A DNA stretch of 64,000 bases, taken from contig NC_053035.3 in the NCBI RefSeq assembly GCF_002575655.3, positions 86,887,322-86,951,321 of the forward strand, given 5' to 3'. The notes beneath the pieces were generated by a model. That model did no database searches and was not told where the DNA came from. It saw nothing but the letters and a program-made list of their open reading frames with translations. Below, one piece after another: positions 12,518-25,083 of this stretch; the stretch's first letter is position 1; each line of letters opens with the position of its first letter. The translations under genes and the position numbers were made by a program. This DNA comes from Aegilops tauschii subsp. strangulata (Eukaryota; Streptophyta; Magnoliopsida; Poales; Poaceae).

Positions 12518-15214
12518 TGTAGCGACCAGACCTTAAATGGTCTGTGCTGCTGTGCACCAGTGTCATCCCTGGATTAGTAATGCTGACACGCACAGTACAA
12601 ATGGAGGATTTATAACAGAGTAGCAATCACACACTTATTACATCGAATATCTCCAAAGAGATTAAGTATGATAAACATGGCTTAAGGCCATCTAATAACG
12701 ATAACAGCGGAAGACTTGGAAGATAAGTGAGTCCATCAACTCCAGCGGCATCACTGAGTATAAGACCACGACCTAAGGCACTTTACTCGTCGTCTGAAAA
12801 GTCTGCAACATGAAACGTTGCAGCCCGGAAACGGGTCAGCACATAGAATATGCTGGCAATGTAACACATAGAGAATAATGAACAATAGTAAGGCTATACT
12901 ACATGCATATATGGCTGGTGGAAAGCTCTATGGTTACATTTTTGCGAAAAGCCAATTTTATCCTACTTCAAAGGAATAAATTTTATTTAACTATCATGGT
13001 AGTTGTGAAACATTGAGATGGTTGACAGCATCTCAATCCCAATTAAATGTCATCAATAACCCAACAAAATTAATTAGAAGTAACATAGTGATGAGATTCA
13101 AATGATATCCAGGTACTAGATACTCAAGTTGTCCATAACCGGGGACACGGCTAACCATGATTAGTTTGTACACTCTGTAGAGGTTTGCGCACTTTTCCCC
13201 ACAAGACTCGATCGCCTCCGCTTGATTCTCGCACTACATGATGTTTGAGAAACGGATGACCGAGACACAGTCTTTCAGAAACAATCACTCTCTACTCTGG
13301 ATGGACCGGTACACCTACTTTCCCCTACATCTGCTAGCCCACCTCTTCAAGAGATCTTGTAACCTACTCAACTATGCTAGAGCCCATAATAGCTTGTGGC
13401 TGCACACGGAAGTTTCTAGCATGAATAATCTTATGATCCCTTTGAGCCTGGGTGGCGGACCTTATAAAATCAGACAACACTGGGTTCTCCAGGTGCCTCA
13501 ATCCACCCAGATGTGAGTTTTAGTTGCCACCTTAAGTTGAACCATTAATAAACATCTCACATCTGTCATGAATATCACTCAAACCCAAACCACGTCTACG
13601 AGCATAGCATGGCAATAATAATAGCAACGTAGAAGTAACTCCCAAGGGTTTGATAAGAAAACAGGTAATAGGTACTACCTCGACTACTTCCCAATACCCA
13701 CAATTTAATTAGATCCTAATCATGCAATTGTTTGAGGAAAGAAATCTAATGCAATAAAACTGGGTATGAAAAGTATGATCAAAGTGTTACTTGCCTTGCT
13801 GATGATCCGCAAAACCTAGCGATTCGAAGTAACAAGCGGCACACTCCGGGTACTCTATCGCAAACAAACAAGCATACAATCAGTACTCATCTAATGCACA
13901 GGTAAAACTTGAATAAAAGATCAACCAGAAAGTTCAACTTAAGAACTCCGGTTTGCAAAAAGAATCAACTCGAAAGAAGCAACGAAAGTCAAACGGCGAA
14001 AGAAAGTAGCTTCGTTTACTAATCTGGATCTAGGTCAAATTTTACTGTAGCAAAAACTTGTTTGAGTAGGTTAAACGGAAAGAAAATTTCGAGACGAAAC
14101 TCTAGGCGTTTGAATCGCCTGATTCCGATAAACGAGCGAGAAGTTAAACAGAAACAAAGATTCGATCAGAAATCGAATCTGAGATAATCGCAGAAAAATC
14201 CGACGAAAAAGAAAAACGGACGAACGGTTAAAGAACGGACGTTCGTTAACAGAGAAAAACCGACGAACGCGTTCGTTAAAACGAACGGTTCGGTGAACGC
14301 TCGCAAAATAATAAAACCGAAAAAAACCGATCTAGGGTTTTTTTTAAAACAAAGGTTTTTTTACAAAAACCGGCAACGAACGAGCGGGCCAGCGAGGCAG
14401 TACCTCGTCGGGCAGTGCTCCGGCGGGGCTCCGGGCGCGGCGGGGGTGCGGGGGAGGGCGAGGGGGCAAGGGGCGGCGAGGGGCGCGGCTCCGGCGACGA
14501 ACGGCGGCGGCGGCGGCGAGGGCAAGGCGGGCGGCGGCGGCGAACGAGATGAGGGAGAGAGAGAGGGGGGGTATAAATAGGAGGGAGGGGGAGCTCGGCT
14601 TCAAGGAGGGGGCGGCCGGGCGGCGTGCGGCGGCGGGACTCGGCTCCCGTGCGCGAGGACGACGACGCGCGGGCGGGCCGGCGGCCTGGCGCGGCTGGGC
14701 TTGGCCCAGCGCGGACGCGCGCGTTTTTTTTTTAAGTTCCGCGGAAAATAATACGTAGAAAAATAAATAAAAGTCAGAAAAATATAAAATAAATATTCCC
14801 CGTCTAGTTAGAAAATCTAGAATAGGGTGAACATTTTTTTAACACAAAATAAATATTTTGAAAACATGCAATATTTTTAATGCAATAAAAATTGCAAATA
14901 AAATCCAAATAAATTGCAATAAATGATTTTAACATTTTACCTCCAGTATTTCAATTGTTTTGGAGAAGTCATATTTTCTCCTCTCGTTTATTTTAGAATG
15001 AAATATTTTTCCGGAGAGAAAATAATTAAAACCAAAATCCTCGTCTTATTATTTGATGAAAATCAAATATGAAAATTCGAGAAAAATCCCCAACTCTCTC
15101 CGAGGGTCCTTGAGTTGCTTAGGATTTATCGAGGATTTGTCAAAATGCAATAAAACATGATATGCAATGATGATCTATGTATAACATACCAAATTGAAAA
15201 TTTGGGATGTTACA
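12518..15214 (-). repeat. 3' LTR of the chromovirus
   Basis: This 2697-base LTR is nearly identical to 20648-23370. It contains a GC-rich block at 14390-14720 with a TATA-like sequence (CTATTTATA on the coding strand, TATAAATAG on the other) at about 14570. Short ORFs inside it recur in the other LTR and are not genes. An 18-base difference in length lies in the GGC-rich run near 14500. Confidence 0.92.
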
Positions 15215-15232
15215 AACCTACCCCCCTTAAGA
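15215..15232 (-). other. polypurine tract of the chromovirus
   Basis: On the minus strand, AAGGGGGGTAGGTT lies directly upstream of the 3' LTR start. Confidence 0.8.
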
Positions 15233-18200
15233 TGAATCTCGCCCTCGAGATTCGGGTTGGCTAGAAAACAGGTGGGAGTGGTCTTTCCGTAGATCTTCCT
15301 CTCGCTCCCAGGTGGCTTCATCCTCCGTGTGGTGACTCCACTGAACTTTCCAAAACTTGATAACCTTGCTGCGGGTAACTCGGCTGGCATACTCGAGAAT
15401 CTTAACTGGTTTCTCCTCATAGGTCAAATCACTTTCCAGCTGAATCGCTTCCAGTGGCACAGTATCTCTTAGCGGTATCTCAGCCATCTCTGCGTGGCAC
15501 TTCTTCAACTGGGAAACGTGAAATACATCATGAACTCCAGACAGTCCTTCGGGCAGTTCCAGCTTGTAGGCAACCTCTCCCATACGTTCCAAAACTCTGT
15601 ATGGTCCGATAAAACGGGGTGCTAACTTTCCCTTAACTCCAAAGCGCTTCACTCCTCGAAGTGGTGATACTCGAAGATACACTCTGTCTCCAACTTCGTG
15701 AACTGTCTCCTTTCGTTTAGAATCAGCATAACTCTTTTGCCTGGATTGGGCTACCTTGAGCCTATCGCGAATCAACCTCACTTTCTGTTCAGACTCCTTA
15801 ATCAAATCTGGTCCAAACAACTGACGGTCTCCAACTTCGTCCCATAACAACGGTGTTCTACACCTCCTTCCGTACAAGGCTTCGAAAGGGGCCATCTTCA
15901 AACTGGTCTGATAACTGTTGTTATAAGAAAACTCCGCATATGGTAAATTGTCGTCCCAACTGGATCCGTAATCTAGTGCACATGCTCGCAACATGTCCTC
16001 CAAAATCTGGTTGACTCTCTCGGTCTGTCCATCTGTCTGTGGTTGGAAAGCTGTACTGAATTCCAGCCTGGTTCCCAATGTTTCATGTAACTGCTTCCAA
16101 AATTTCGAGGTAAATTGGGTTCCTCTGTCTGATACAATGGTCCTCGGAACTCCATGCAAACATACGATCCTGGTCATGTATATCTTTGCCAACTTAGCAC
16201 TGGTGTAAGTGGTCTTCACTGGAATGAAATGAGCCACTTTCGTCAAACGGTCGACTACAACCCATATTGAGTCATAGCCTGAACGAGTCCTGGGTAATCC
16301 TGTGATAAAATCCATGCCTATTTTATCCCACTTCCATTCGGGTATCGGCAATGGTTGTAGCAATCCTGCTGGCTTCTGATGCTCTGCCTTCACTCTCTGA
16401 CATACATCACAAACTGCTACGTATTCCGCAATATCCTTCTTCATTCCGGTCCACCAGAAAGTATTCTTCAAATCCAAATACATCTTGGTATTCCCTGGGT
16501 GTATCGAGTACGGTGAATCATGGGATTCTTGCAAAATCAACTTTCTGATCTCCGGATCATTTGGCACATATACACGGTCCTCAAACCATAAGGTATCGTG
16601 CTCATCCTCACGAAATCCCTTGGCTTTTCCTTTGCTCATCTTCTCCTTTATCTCTTCAATCTCCTTGTCTGTCTTCTGAGCTTCTCTGATCTTTTCCATC
16701 AAGGTAGACTGAATCTCCAATGTCGCTAAATAGCCTCTTGGGACTATCTCCAAACATAGCTCGCGAAGGTCCTCGGCTAACTCCTGGGGTATCTCTCCTG
16801 TCATGAGGGTGTTGACATGACTCTTGCGGCTCAACGCGTCTGCTACTACGTTAGCCTTTCCAGGGTGACAATGCAATCTCATATCATAATCTTTAATGAG
16901 CTCCAACCATCTCCTCTGTCTGAGATTTAACTCCTTCTGCGTGAAAATATACTTCAAACTCTTGTGATCCGTGTACACCTCACAATGGTTTCCGATGAGA
17001 AAATGTCTCCATGTCTTCAATGCATGCACCACGGCTGCTAATTCCAAATCATGCGTAGCATAATTCTTCTCATGGGGTTTAAGTTGTCGTGAAGCATATG
17101 ACACAACTCTTCCTTCCTGCATAAGCACTGCTCCAAGTCCTCGACGAGAAGCGTCGCAGTAAACTTCATAGTCCTTGCGTTGATCTGGCAGAATCAACAC
17201 TGGTGAGGTAACCAATCGTTTCTTCAACTCCTGGAAACTAGCTTCACATTCCTCAGTCTAATTGAATTTGGTGTCCTTCTTCAATAGCTCAGTCATGGGC
17301 TTAGCAATCTTCGAGAAATTCTCGATGAATCTCCGATAGTATCCTGCAAGTCCAAGAAAACTCTGGATTTCTCCAACTGTCGTGGGTGATTCCCAACTTG
17401 TCACTGTGTCGACCTTGGCAGGGTCTACTGCTATTCCTTCTCCAGAAATAACATGTCCAAGGAATCCAACTTCCTTCAGCCAAAATTCACACTTGCTGAA
17501 CTTGGCGTATAACTGATGTTCTCTGAGCTTCTCAAGTACCAATCGTAAATGCTCCTCATGCTCTTCTTCATCCTTGGAAAATATTAGAATGTCGTCAATG
17601 AACACCACGACGAACTTATCCAAAAACTCCATAAACACTTTGTTCATCAGGTTCATGAAATAGGCAGGTGCGTTAGTCAGTCCAAATGACATAACGGTAT
17701 ACTCATACAATCCATATCTGGTGGTAAAAGCCGTCTTTGGTATATCCTGCTCTCGAATCTTTAACTGATGGTATCCTGATCGTAGATCGATCTTGGAAAA
17801 TACCTTAGCTCCTTGTAGGCGGTCAAACAAATCATTGATCATCGGCAGTGGGTACTTGTTTTTGATGGTCACTTCATTCAATCCTCGGTAATCAACAACC
17901 ATCCTCAGCGATCCATCTTTCTTCTCCACTAGAAGTACTGGTGATCCCCAAGGTGACGAGCTTGGGCGAATATAGCCTTTATCCAGTAACTCCTTGATCT
18001 GCTTCTTAATTTCCTCCAAATCCTTTGCGGGCATCCTGTACGGTCTCTTAGATATTGGCCCTGTGCCTGGCAAAAGTTCAATCAAGAACTCAATGTCTCT
18101 ATCTGGTGGCATGCCTGGCAACTCTTCTGGAAATACATCCGGATAATCCTTCACCACTGGTACTTCCTCCTGTACAACTCCTGATAAGGAATTTACTTGA

Positions 18201-19618
18201 GTCCTCTTCGGCATATGCCGGGATACATACTTGATCCTTTTTCCTTCTAGGGTGGTAAGCAAAATCGTCTTGCTGGCACAATCGATGTTTCCTCCATACA
18301 ACGATAGCCAATCCATTCCCAAAATCACATCCAAACCTTGCGATTCCAAAACAATGAGGTCTGTGGGGAAAACATGCCTTCCAATGGCCAATGGTATCTG
18401 AAAACATCCTTGGGTTGCCATATACTCTGCTCCTGGCGAGGTTACTAACATAGGGGTTTTGAGAACTTGGGTGGACATCTTAAACTTATTCACGAATCCC
18501 CTTGATATGTATGAATGCGATGCACCAGTATCGAAAAGAACGGTTGCAGTAAATGACTTAACCAAAAACTTACCTATTACTGCATCAGGCTGAGCTTCAA
18601 CTTCCTCCACGCTCACGTGGTTCACATGCCCTTTGTTGAACGGGTTCGGCTTCTTCCCAGAGCTTCCATTGCCATTTCCATTTTGGGCTTCAGGACAATC
18701 AGTTGCATAATGTTCAATCTTCTGGCACTTAAAACAAGTAATGTGACTTAGATCCCTCTTGGTTGGGGTAGATGGGTTGGTGCGGTTCTGTCCGTTGCCT
18801 CCTCCATTCCCATTACCATTCTTGGAGCCATTATGGTTGTGCGAACTACCTCCTCCATGGGTATGCTGAAACTGTCCTCCCGGCTTCGGGGTAAATCGTG
18901 GCTTCTGCTGAGCTCCAGAATTGTACTTCCCTTGTCCATACTTCCTCTTGCGGTTTTCAATCTGCTGTTGCTTCCCTTCAATCATGAGAGCTCTATCTAC
19001 CAGCTCCTGGTAGTTGTTGAAAGTTGCTACCATCAACTGCATACTCAGTTCATCATTCAGTCCTTCCAAAAATTTCTCCTGCTTGGCAGCATCTGTAGCA
19101 ACGTCATCTGGTGCATAACGTGCTAGCTTACTGAAATCCTCCACATACTGGCCTACGGTGCGTCCTCCTTGGCGTAGGTTGCGAAACTCACGCTTCTTCA
19201 TAGCCATGGCTCCTGCTGAAACATGAGCTGTACGGAAAACTTGCTGAAACTGGTCCCATGTGACAGTGTCAATAGGGTGCGTGGCTGTATAATTCTCCCA
19301 CCATGATGCTGCGGGTCCATCAAGCTGATGTGCGGCAAAACGCACTCTTTCCGCATCTGTGCATCCTGCAGTGGTCAACTCCCTTCCAACTTTGCGGAGC
19401 CAATCATCTGCTACAATCGGCTCGGTGCTACTGGAAAACACCGGCGGGTTTAGCCTTAAGAAACGGGCTAACTGATCAACAGGTGGTGGTGGCGATGGGT
19501 TGTTGTTGTTGTTGTTGCCTTGGTTCTGCACTAACACTTGCATCAGGGCATTCCGTTGCTGAATCAACTGGGTGATCTCTGGCGGGAAAACAAATCCGGT
19601 GTCGCGTCTCGGAGGCAT
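15227..19618 (-). pseudogene. chromovirus gag-pol polyprotein with one amber stop
   Basis: A single reading frame of 1463 codons runs from Met at 19618 to the stop at 15227, broken only by TAG at 17258-17260, where relatives have Trp (TGG). In order: gag (about residues 55-220); a CCHC zinc knuckle (C295, C298, H303, C308) with Glu instead of Gly at 302; protease DTGAS at 363-367; reverse transcriptase with FIDD at 673-676. After the stop come RNase H (YCDAS, then TDHKSL), integrase with an HHCC-type finger (CDVCQRVK) and DDE residues, a GPY motif, and a chromodomain near the C-terminus (positions about 15270-15430). Chromodomains steer integration into heterochromatin. Unless the stop is read through, the copy makes only Gag-PR-RT. 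It is otherwise intact. Confidence 0.93.
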
Positions 19619-19816
19619 CTGATAGGTTTAGAAAAGATGAGAGTTAAGAATAGAATGAGGTCTAGAGAGAAAACACTACCCATATGCTCATGAGACAAAT
19701 CAATCAATATCACTCAATCAATTCAAACAAGGCAAAACAATCGATCTAACTAGCGTTACAAAGTGCTTGAACTATACTATTAAATGGGGGAAAACTACTA
19801 CTGATATGGTGGTCTA

Positions 19817-20535
19817 CTAGAAATTCTGATCCGTTGAAGACTCCATGATGTCTGCTCCAGCTTCATCAACCCAGTCGTCTTCACTTGGTTCCGAGTCGGT
19901 GTCGTCGATGATGATGTAATTATCCGGACAAGTGCATTCATCGGCTTCTGCTTTTGGTACTAGATTTCCCATGAATACTCCAATCTTCTTCTCCAGGTCG
20001 TCATTCTTCCCTACTAGTGCGTTGATTTCCTCCAAATAATCTTCGCGTGTAGCCTTGAGTTCTTCTTGGAGCTCTTTGATCTTTGTTAATGCCTTCTTCA
20101 GTTCTTCCTTGTCCGTGCACATCTGGTTCTCCCGGCGACGAATATGTTGGTTCTGCTCCTGGATGAAAGCTGCAATTGATCCATCCTTCTTGGTTCTGAT
20201 CATCTCCCATTGCGCGTCTCGGCGTCACAAATTTGGTAAATTGTATCCTTAAGCTCCTGGTGGTAGACTTCTCCAATGCGTCCCGTCGCGATGTGTGCGG
20301 CCATGCTCTTCCCTAGACTCCAGGTTGGTGCTTCGAAAACCAATCTTATGGCACTAAACATCCTTCCTGGAATGATAACTTGAATCTTCCAGCTCTCCTC
20401 TTCAGGTAATGTGGCGTTGTAGGTTCCGGTGATGCTTGGTATTCCTATGTTCAAGTACTTGGTAACTTCCTTCAAGTGTCGACCAAACGGCGTGTCTTCA
20501 TCTGGTTGCATGAACTTGCTCCTTGCATTCGCCAT
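19817..20535 (-). pseudogene. extra ORF upstream of gag in the chromovirus, one frameshift
   Basis: Between the primer site and gag lie two adjoining ORFs in different frames: 111 codons (20200-20535) and 128 codons (19817-20203), overlapping as ATGA. Upstream of its Met the second frame stays open for several codons, so they were probably one ORF of about 240 codons split by a small deletion near 20205-20215. The first half is a globular-looking domain with an IPGRMFSAIRLVFEAPTW-type segment. The second half is a charged heptad-like helix (coiled coil, residues about 20-80), followed by an acidic tail. It has no zinc knuckle and does not resemble the gag downstream. The function is unknown; it may be an additional structural or regulatory protein of this lineage. 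Confidence 0.55.
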
Positions 20536-20625
20536 TCCTAAAAGAGTAGAAAAAAGGAGAGGGGTCAGAAATGAGAAGAGAGAAGCTTTCTAGGGCTTAA
20601 GCTTAGTGGTCGTGTCCTACAGTCA

Positions 20626-20646
20626 GCGTGTGCTCTGATACCAACT
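20626..20646 (-). other. primer binding site, initiator tRNA-Met type
   Basis: The minus strand reads TTGGTATCAGAGCACAC just inside the 5' LTR. This is the TGGTATCAGAGC complement of initiator tRNA-Met, and confirms minus orientation. Confidence 0.88.
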
Positions 20647-20647
20647 T

Positions 20648-23370
20648 TGTAGCGACCAGACCTCAAATGGTCTGTGCTTCTGTGCACCAGTGTCATCCCT
20701 GGATTAGTAATGCTGACACGCACAGTACAAATGGAGGATTTATAACAGAGTAGCAATCACACACTTATTACATCGAATATCTCCAAAGAGATTAAGTATG
20801 ATAAACATGGCTTAAGGCCATCTAATAACGATAACAGCGGAAGACTTGGAAGATAAGTGAGTCCATCAACTCCAGCGGCATCACTGAGTATAAGACCACG
20901 ACCTAAGGCACTTTACTCGTCGTCTGAAAAGTCTGCAACATGAAACGTTGCAGCCCGGAAACGGGTCAGCACATAGAATATGCTGGCAATGTAACACATA
21001 GAGAATAATGAACAATAGTAAGGCTATACTACATGCATATATGGCTGGTGGAAAGCTCTATGGTTACATTTTTGCGAAAAGCCAATTTTATCCTACTTCA
21101 AAGGAATAAATTTTATTTAACTATCATGGTAGTTGTGAAACATTGAGATGGTTGACAGCATCTCAATCCCAATTAAATGTCATCAATAACCCAACAAAAT
21201 TAATTAGAAGTAACATAGTGATGAGATTCAAATGATATCCAGGTACTAGATACTCAAGTTGTCCATAACCGGGGACACGGCTAACCATGATTAGTTTGTA
21301 CACTCTGTAGAGGTTTGCGCACTTTTCCCCACAAGACTCGATCGCCTCCGCTTGATTCTCGCACTACATGATGTTTGAGAAACGGATGACCGAGACACAG
21401 TCTTTCAGAAACAATCACTCTCTACTCTGGATGGACCGGTACACCTACTTTCCCCTACATATGCTAGCCCACCTCTTCAAGAGATCTTGTAACCTACTCA
21501 ACTATGCTAGAACCCATAATAGCTTGTGGCTGCACACGGAAGTTTCTAGCATGAATAATCTTATGATCCCTTTGAGCCTGGGTGGCGGACCTTATAAAAT
21601 CAGACAACACTGGGTTCTCCAGGTGCCTCAATCCACCCAGATGTGAGTTTTAGTTGCCACCTTAAGTTGAACCATTAATAAACATCTCACATCTGTCATG
21701 AATATCACTCAAACCCAAACCACGTCTACGAGCATAGCATGGCAATAATAATAGCAACGTAGAAGTAACTCCCAAGGGTTTGATAAGAAAACAGGTAATA
21801 GGTACTACCTCAACTACTTCCCAATACCCACAATTTAATTAGATCCTAATCATGCAATTGTTTGAGGAAAGAAATCTAATGCAATAAAACTGGGTATGAA
21901 AAGTATGATCAAAGTGTTACTTGCCTTGCTGATGATCCGCAAAACCTAGCGATTCGAAGTAACAAGCGGCACACTCCGGGTACTCTATCGCAAACAAACA
22001 AGCATACAATCAGTACTCATCTAATGCACAGGTAAAACTTGAATAAAAGATCAACCAGAAAGTTCAACTTAAGAACTCCGGTTTGCAAAAAGAATCAACT
22101 CGAAAGAAGCAACGAAAGTCAAACGGCGAAAGAAAGTAGCTTTGTTTACTAATCTGGATCTAGGTCAAATTTTACTGTAGCAAAAACTTGTTTGAGTAGG
22201 TTAAACAGAAAGAGAATTTTGAGACGAAACTCTAGGCGCTTGAATCGCCTGATTCCGATAAACGAGCGAGAAGTTAAACAGAAACAAAGATTCGATCAGA
22301 AATCGAATCTGAGATAATCGCAGAAAAATCCGACGAAAAGAAAAACGGACGAACGGTTAAAGAACGGACGTTCGTTAACAGAGAAAAACCGACGAACGCG
22401 TTCGTTAAAACGAACGGTTCGGTGAACGCTCGCAAAATAATAAAACCGAAAAAAAACCGATCTAGGGTTTTTTTTTAAAAACAAAGGTTTTTTTTTACAA
22501 AAACCGGCAACGAACGAGCGGGGCAGCGAGGCAGTACCTCGTCGGGCAGTGCTCCGGCGGGGCTCCGGGCGCGGCGGGGGTGCGGGGGAGGGCGAGGAGG
22601 CAAGGGGCGGCGAGGGGCGCGGCTCCGGCGACGAACGGCGGCGGCGGCGGCTCGGCTTCCGGCGGCGGCGGCGAGGGCAAGGCGGGCGGCGGCGGCGAAC
22701 GAGATGAGGGAGAGAGAGAGGGGGGTATAAATAGGAGGGAGGGGGGAGCTCGGCTTGGAGGAGGGGGCGGCCGGGCGGCGTGCGGCGGCGGGACTCGGCT
22801 CCCGTGCGCGAGGAGGACGACGCGCGGGCGGGCCGGCGGCCTGGCGCGGCTGGGCTTGGCCCAGCGCGGACGCGCGCGTTTTTTTTTTAAAGTTCCGCGG
22901 AAAATAATACGTAGAAACATAAATAAAAGTCAGAAAAATATAAAGTAAATTTTCCCCGTCTAATTAGAAAATCTAGAATAGGGTGAACATTTTTTTAACA
23001 CAAAATAAATATTTTGAAAACATGCAATATTTTTAATGCAATAAAAATTGCAAATAAAATCCAAATAAATTCCAATAAATGATTTTAACATTTTACCTCC
23101 AGTATTTCAATTGTTTTGGAGAAGTCATATTTTCTCCTCTCGTTTATTTTAGAATGAAATATTTTTCCGGAGAGAAAATAATTAAAACCAAAATCCTCGT
23201 CTTATTATTTGATGAAAATCAAATATGAAAATTCGAGAAAAATCCCCAACTCTCTCCGAGGGTCCTTGAGTTGGTTAGGATTTATCGAGGATTTGTCAAA
23301 ATGCAATAAAACATGATATGCAATGATGATCTATGTATAACATACCAAATTGAAAATTTGGGATGTTACA
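20648..23370 (-). repeat. 5' LTR of the chromovirus
   Basis: This 2723-base LTR runs TG to CA and matches 12518-15214. It includes the same GC-rich promoter-like block (22510-22880) and TATA-like site near 22730. It is the one expected to drive transcription on the minus strand. Confidence 0.92.
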
Positions 23371-24130
23371 TTCTTGCAATAGGAGAAGTGCTTAGCTTTG
23401 GGTTCAATCTTGCGGTGTCCTTTCCCAGTGACAGTAGGGGCAGCAAGGCACGTATTGTATTGTTGCCATCGAGGATAACAAGATGGGGTTTATATCATAT
23501 TGCATGAGTTTATCCCTCTACATCATGTCATCTTGCTTAAAGCGTTACTCTGTTCTTATGAACTTAATACTCTAGATCCATGTTGGATAGCGGTCGATGT
23601 GTGGAGTAATAGTAGTAGATACGGGCAGGAGTCGGTCTACTTGTCTCGGACGTGATGCCTATATACATGATCATACCTAGATATTCTCATAACTATGCTC
23701 AATTCTGTCAATTTCTCAACAGTAATTAGTTCACCCACCGTAATACTTATGCTCATGAGAGAAGCCACTAGTGAAACATATGGCCCCCGGGTCTATTTTC
23801 TATCATATTAATCTTCCAACAACAAGCTATTTCATTGCCTTTTATTTTGCTTTTATTTTACTTTGCATCTCTATCATAAAAATACCAAAACTATTATCTT
23901 ATCATATCTATTAGGTCTCACTCTCGTAAGTGACCGTGAAGGGATTGACAACCCCTTTATTGCATTGGTTGAGAGGATTTATTTGTTTGTGTAGGTGCGA
24001 GGGACTTGTGCGTGGCCTCCTACTGGATTGATACCTTGGTTCTCAAGAACTGAGGGAAATACTTACGCTACTTTGCTGCATCACCCTTTCCTCTTCAAGG
24101 GAAAACCAACGCAGTGCTCAAGAGGTAGCA
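23371..24130 (+). repeat. 5' LTR of the Sabrina-like element, second part
   Basis: It resumes with the duplicated TTCTT and continues the LTR interrupted at 12517, ending CAAGAGGTAGCA. The last ~390 bases are repeated at 24716-25083. Confidence 0.85.
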
Positions 24131-24141
24131 AAAAGGATTTC

Positions 24142-24159
24142 TGGCGCCGTTGCCGGGCA
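24142..24159 (+). other. primer binding site, tRNA-Asp type
   Basis: TGGCGCCGTTGCCGGGCA lies 12 bases after the LTR. A second, imperfect copy (TGGCGCCTTTGCCGGGGA) occurs at 24211-24228, about 70 bases downstream. Confidence 0.85.
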
Positions 24160-24419
24160 GGTGTGCACAAAGTCAAGTCAAGATTTGGACTCCCGACAAC
24201 TAGCCATTTCTGGCGCCTTTGCCGGGGAGTCTACGCAAAAGTCAACATACCAAGTACCCATCACAAACCCTTATCTCCCGCAATACATTATTTGCCATTT
24301 GCCTCTTGTTTTCCTCTCCCCCACTTCACCCTTGCCGTTTTATTCGCCCTCTCTTTTCCGTTCGCCTTTTCCTCGCTCGCTTCTTGTTTGCTCGTGTGTT
24401 GGATTGCTTGTTTGTCACG

Positions 24420-24740
24420 ATGGCTCAAGATAATACTAAATTATGTGACTTTACCAATACCAACAATAATGATTTTCTTAGCACTCCGATTGCTCCTCTT
24501 ACCGATACTGAATCTTGTGAAATCAATGCTGCTTTGTTGAATCTTGTCATGAAAAATCAATTCGCCAGCCTTCCTAGTGAAGATGCCGCTACCCATCTAA
24601 ATAGCTTCGTTGATTTGTGTGATATGCAAAAGAAGAAAGATGTGGATAATGATATTGTTAAATTGGAACTATTTCCTTTTTCGCTTAGAGATCGTGCTAA
24701 AGCTTGGTTTTCGTCTTATGCTCATGAGAGAAGCCACTAG
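24420..24740 (+). pseudogene. truncated gag of the Sabrina-like element
   Basis: The ATG at 24420 opens a frame of about 100 codons of gag: an Asn/Thr-rich start, then a helical segment ending in a RAKAWFSS motif typical of plant gypsy capsid (retrotransposon gag domain). At about 24716 the frame runs straight into 3' LTR sequence and stops at 24738. The remaining capsid, zinc knuckle and all of pol are missing. The ORF can be extended upstream of 24420, but those residues are leader sequence and not similar to gag. It is non-functional. Confidence 0.75.
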
Positions 24741-25083
24741 TGAAACCTATGGCCCCCGGGTCTATTTTCTATCACATTAATCTTCCAACAACAAGCTATT
24801 TCCATTGCCTTTTATTTTGCTTTTATTTTACTTCGCATCTCTATCATATCTTATCATCTCTATCAGATCTCACTCTCGTAAGTGACCGTGAAGGGATTGA
24901 CAACCCCTTTATTGCGTTGGTTGCAAGGATTTATTTGTTTGTGTAGGTGCGTGGGACTTGTGTGTGGCCTCCTACTGGATTGATACCTTGGTTCTCAAAA
25001 ACCGAGGGAAATACTTACGTTACTTTGTTGCATCACCCTTTCCTCTTCAAGGGAAAAACCAACGCGGTGCTCAAGAGGTAGCA
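24716..25083 (+). repeat. 3' LTR remnant of the Sabrina-like element
   Basis: It is homologous to 23746-24130 with scattered differences, including a ~20-base deletion near 24850. It starts within the LTR at CTTATGCTCATGAGAG, where it is joined to gag, and ends in CAAGAGGTAGCA before the GGTAC duplication. Confidence 0.85.

Larger units (their letters stand above)
12518..23370 (-). mobile_element. near-complete Tekay/Del-like chromovirus (gypsy)
   Basis: This 10,853 bp element starts TGTAGCGACC, ends GGGATGTTACA, and is flanked by a perfect TTCTT duplication (12513-12517 and 23371-23375). It has two LTRs of about 2.7 kb, an initiator-tRNA-Met primer site, a polypurine tract, an extra ORF upstream of gag, and a gag-pol reading frame ending in a chromodomain. 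By eye I count about 21 substitutions between the LTRs (0.8 percent). At the grass rate often used, 1.3e-8 per site per year, that would be roughly 0.3 million years, so it is the youngest dated insertion here. Confidence 0.93.
11708..25083 (+). mobile_element. Sabrina-like gypsy element with internal deletion, hosting a nested chromovirus
   Basis: The element starts TGATACGTCTCC and ends CAAGAGGTAGCA and is flanked by a perfect 5 bp duplication, GGTAC (11703-11707 and 25084-25088), inside an Angela LTR. Its 5' LTR is 11708-12517 plus 23371-24130, interrupted by the chromovirus at 12518-23370. After the LTR come a tRNA-Asp primer site and a truncated gag, which then fuses directly to the last ~370 bases of the 3' LTR. 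Nearly the whole internal domain is deleted, so it cannot encode its own mobility. Confidence 0.85.

Noticed and set aside
13238..13516. 92-codon ORF that recurs almost identically at 21368-21646
   Set aside because: Both copies lie inside the two LTRs of the chromovirus, antisense to it. The recurrence is explained by the LTRs.
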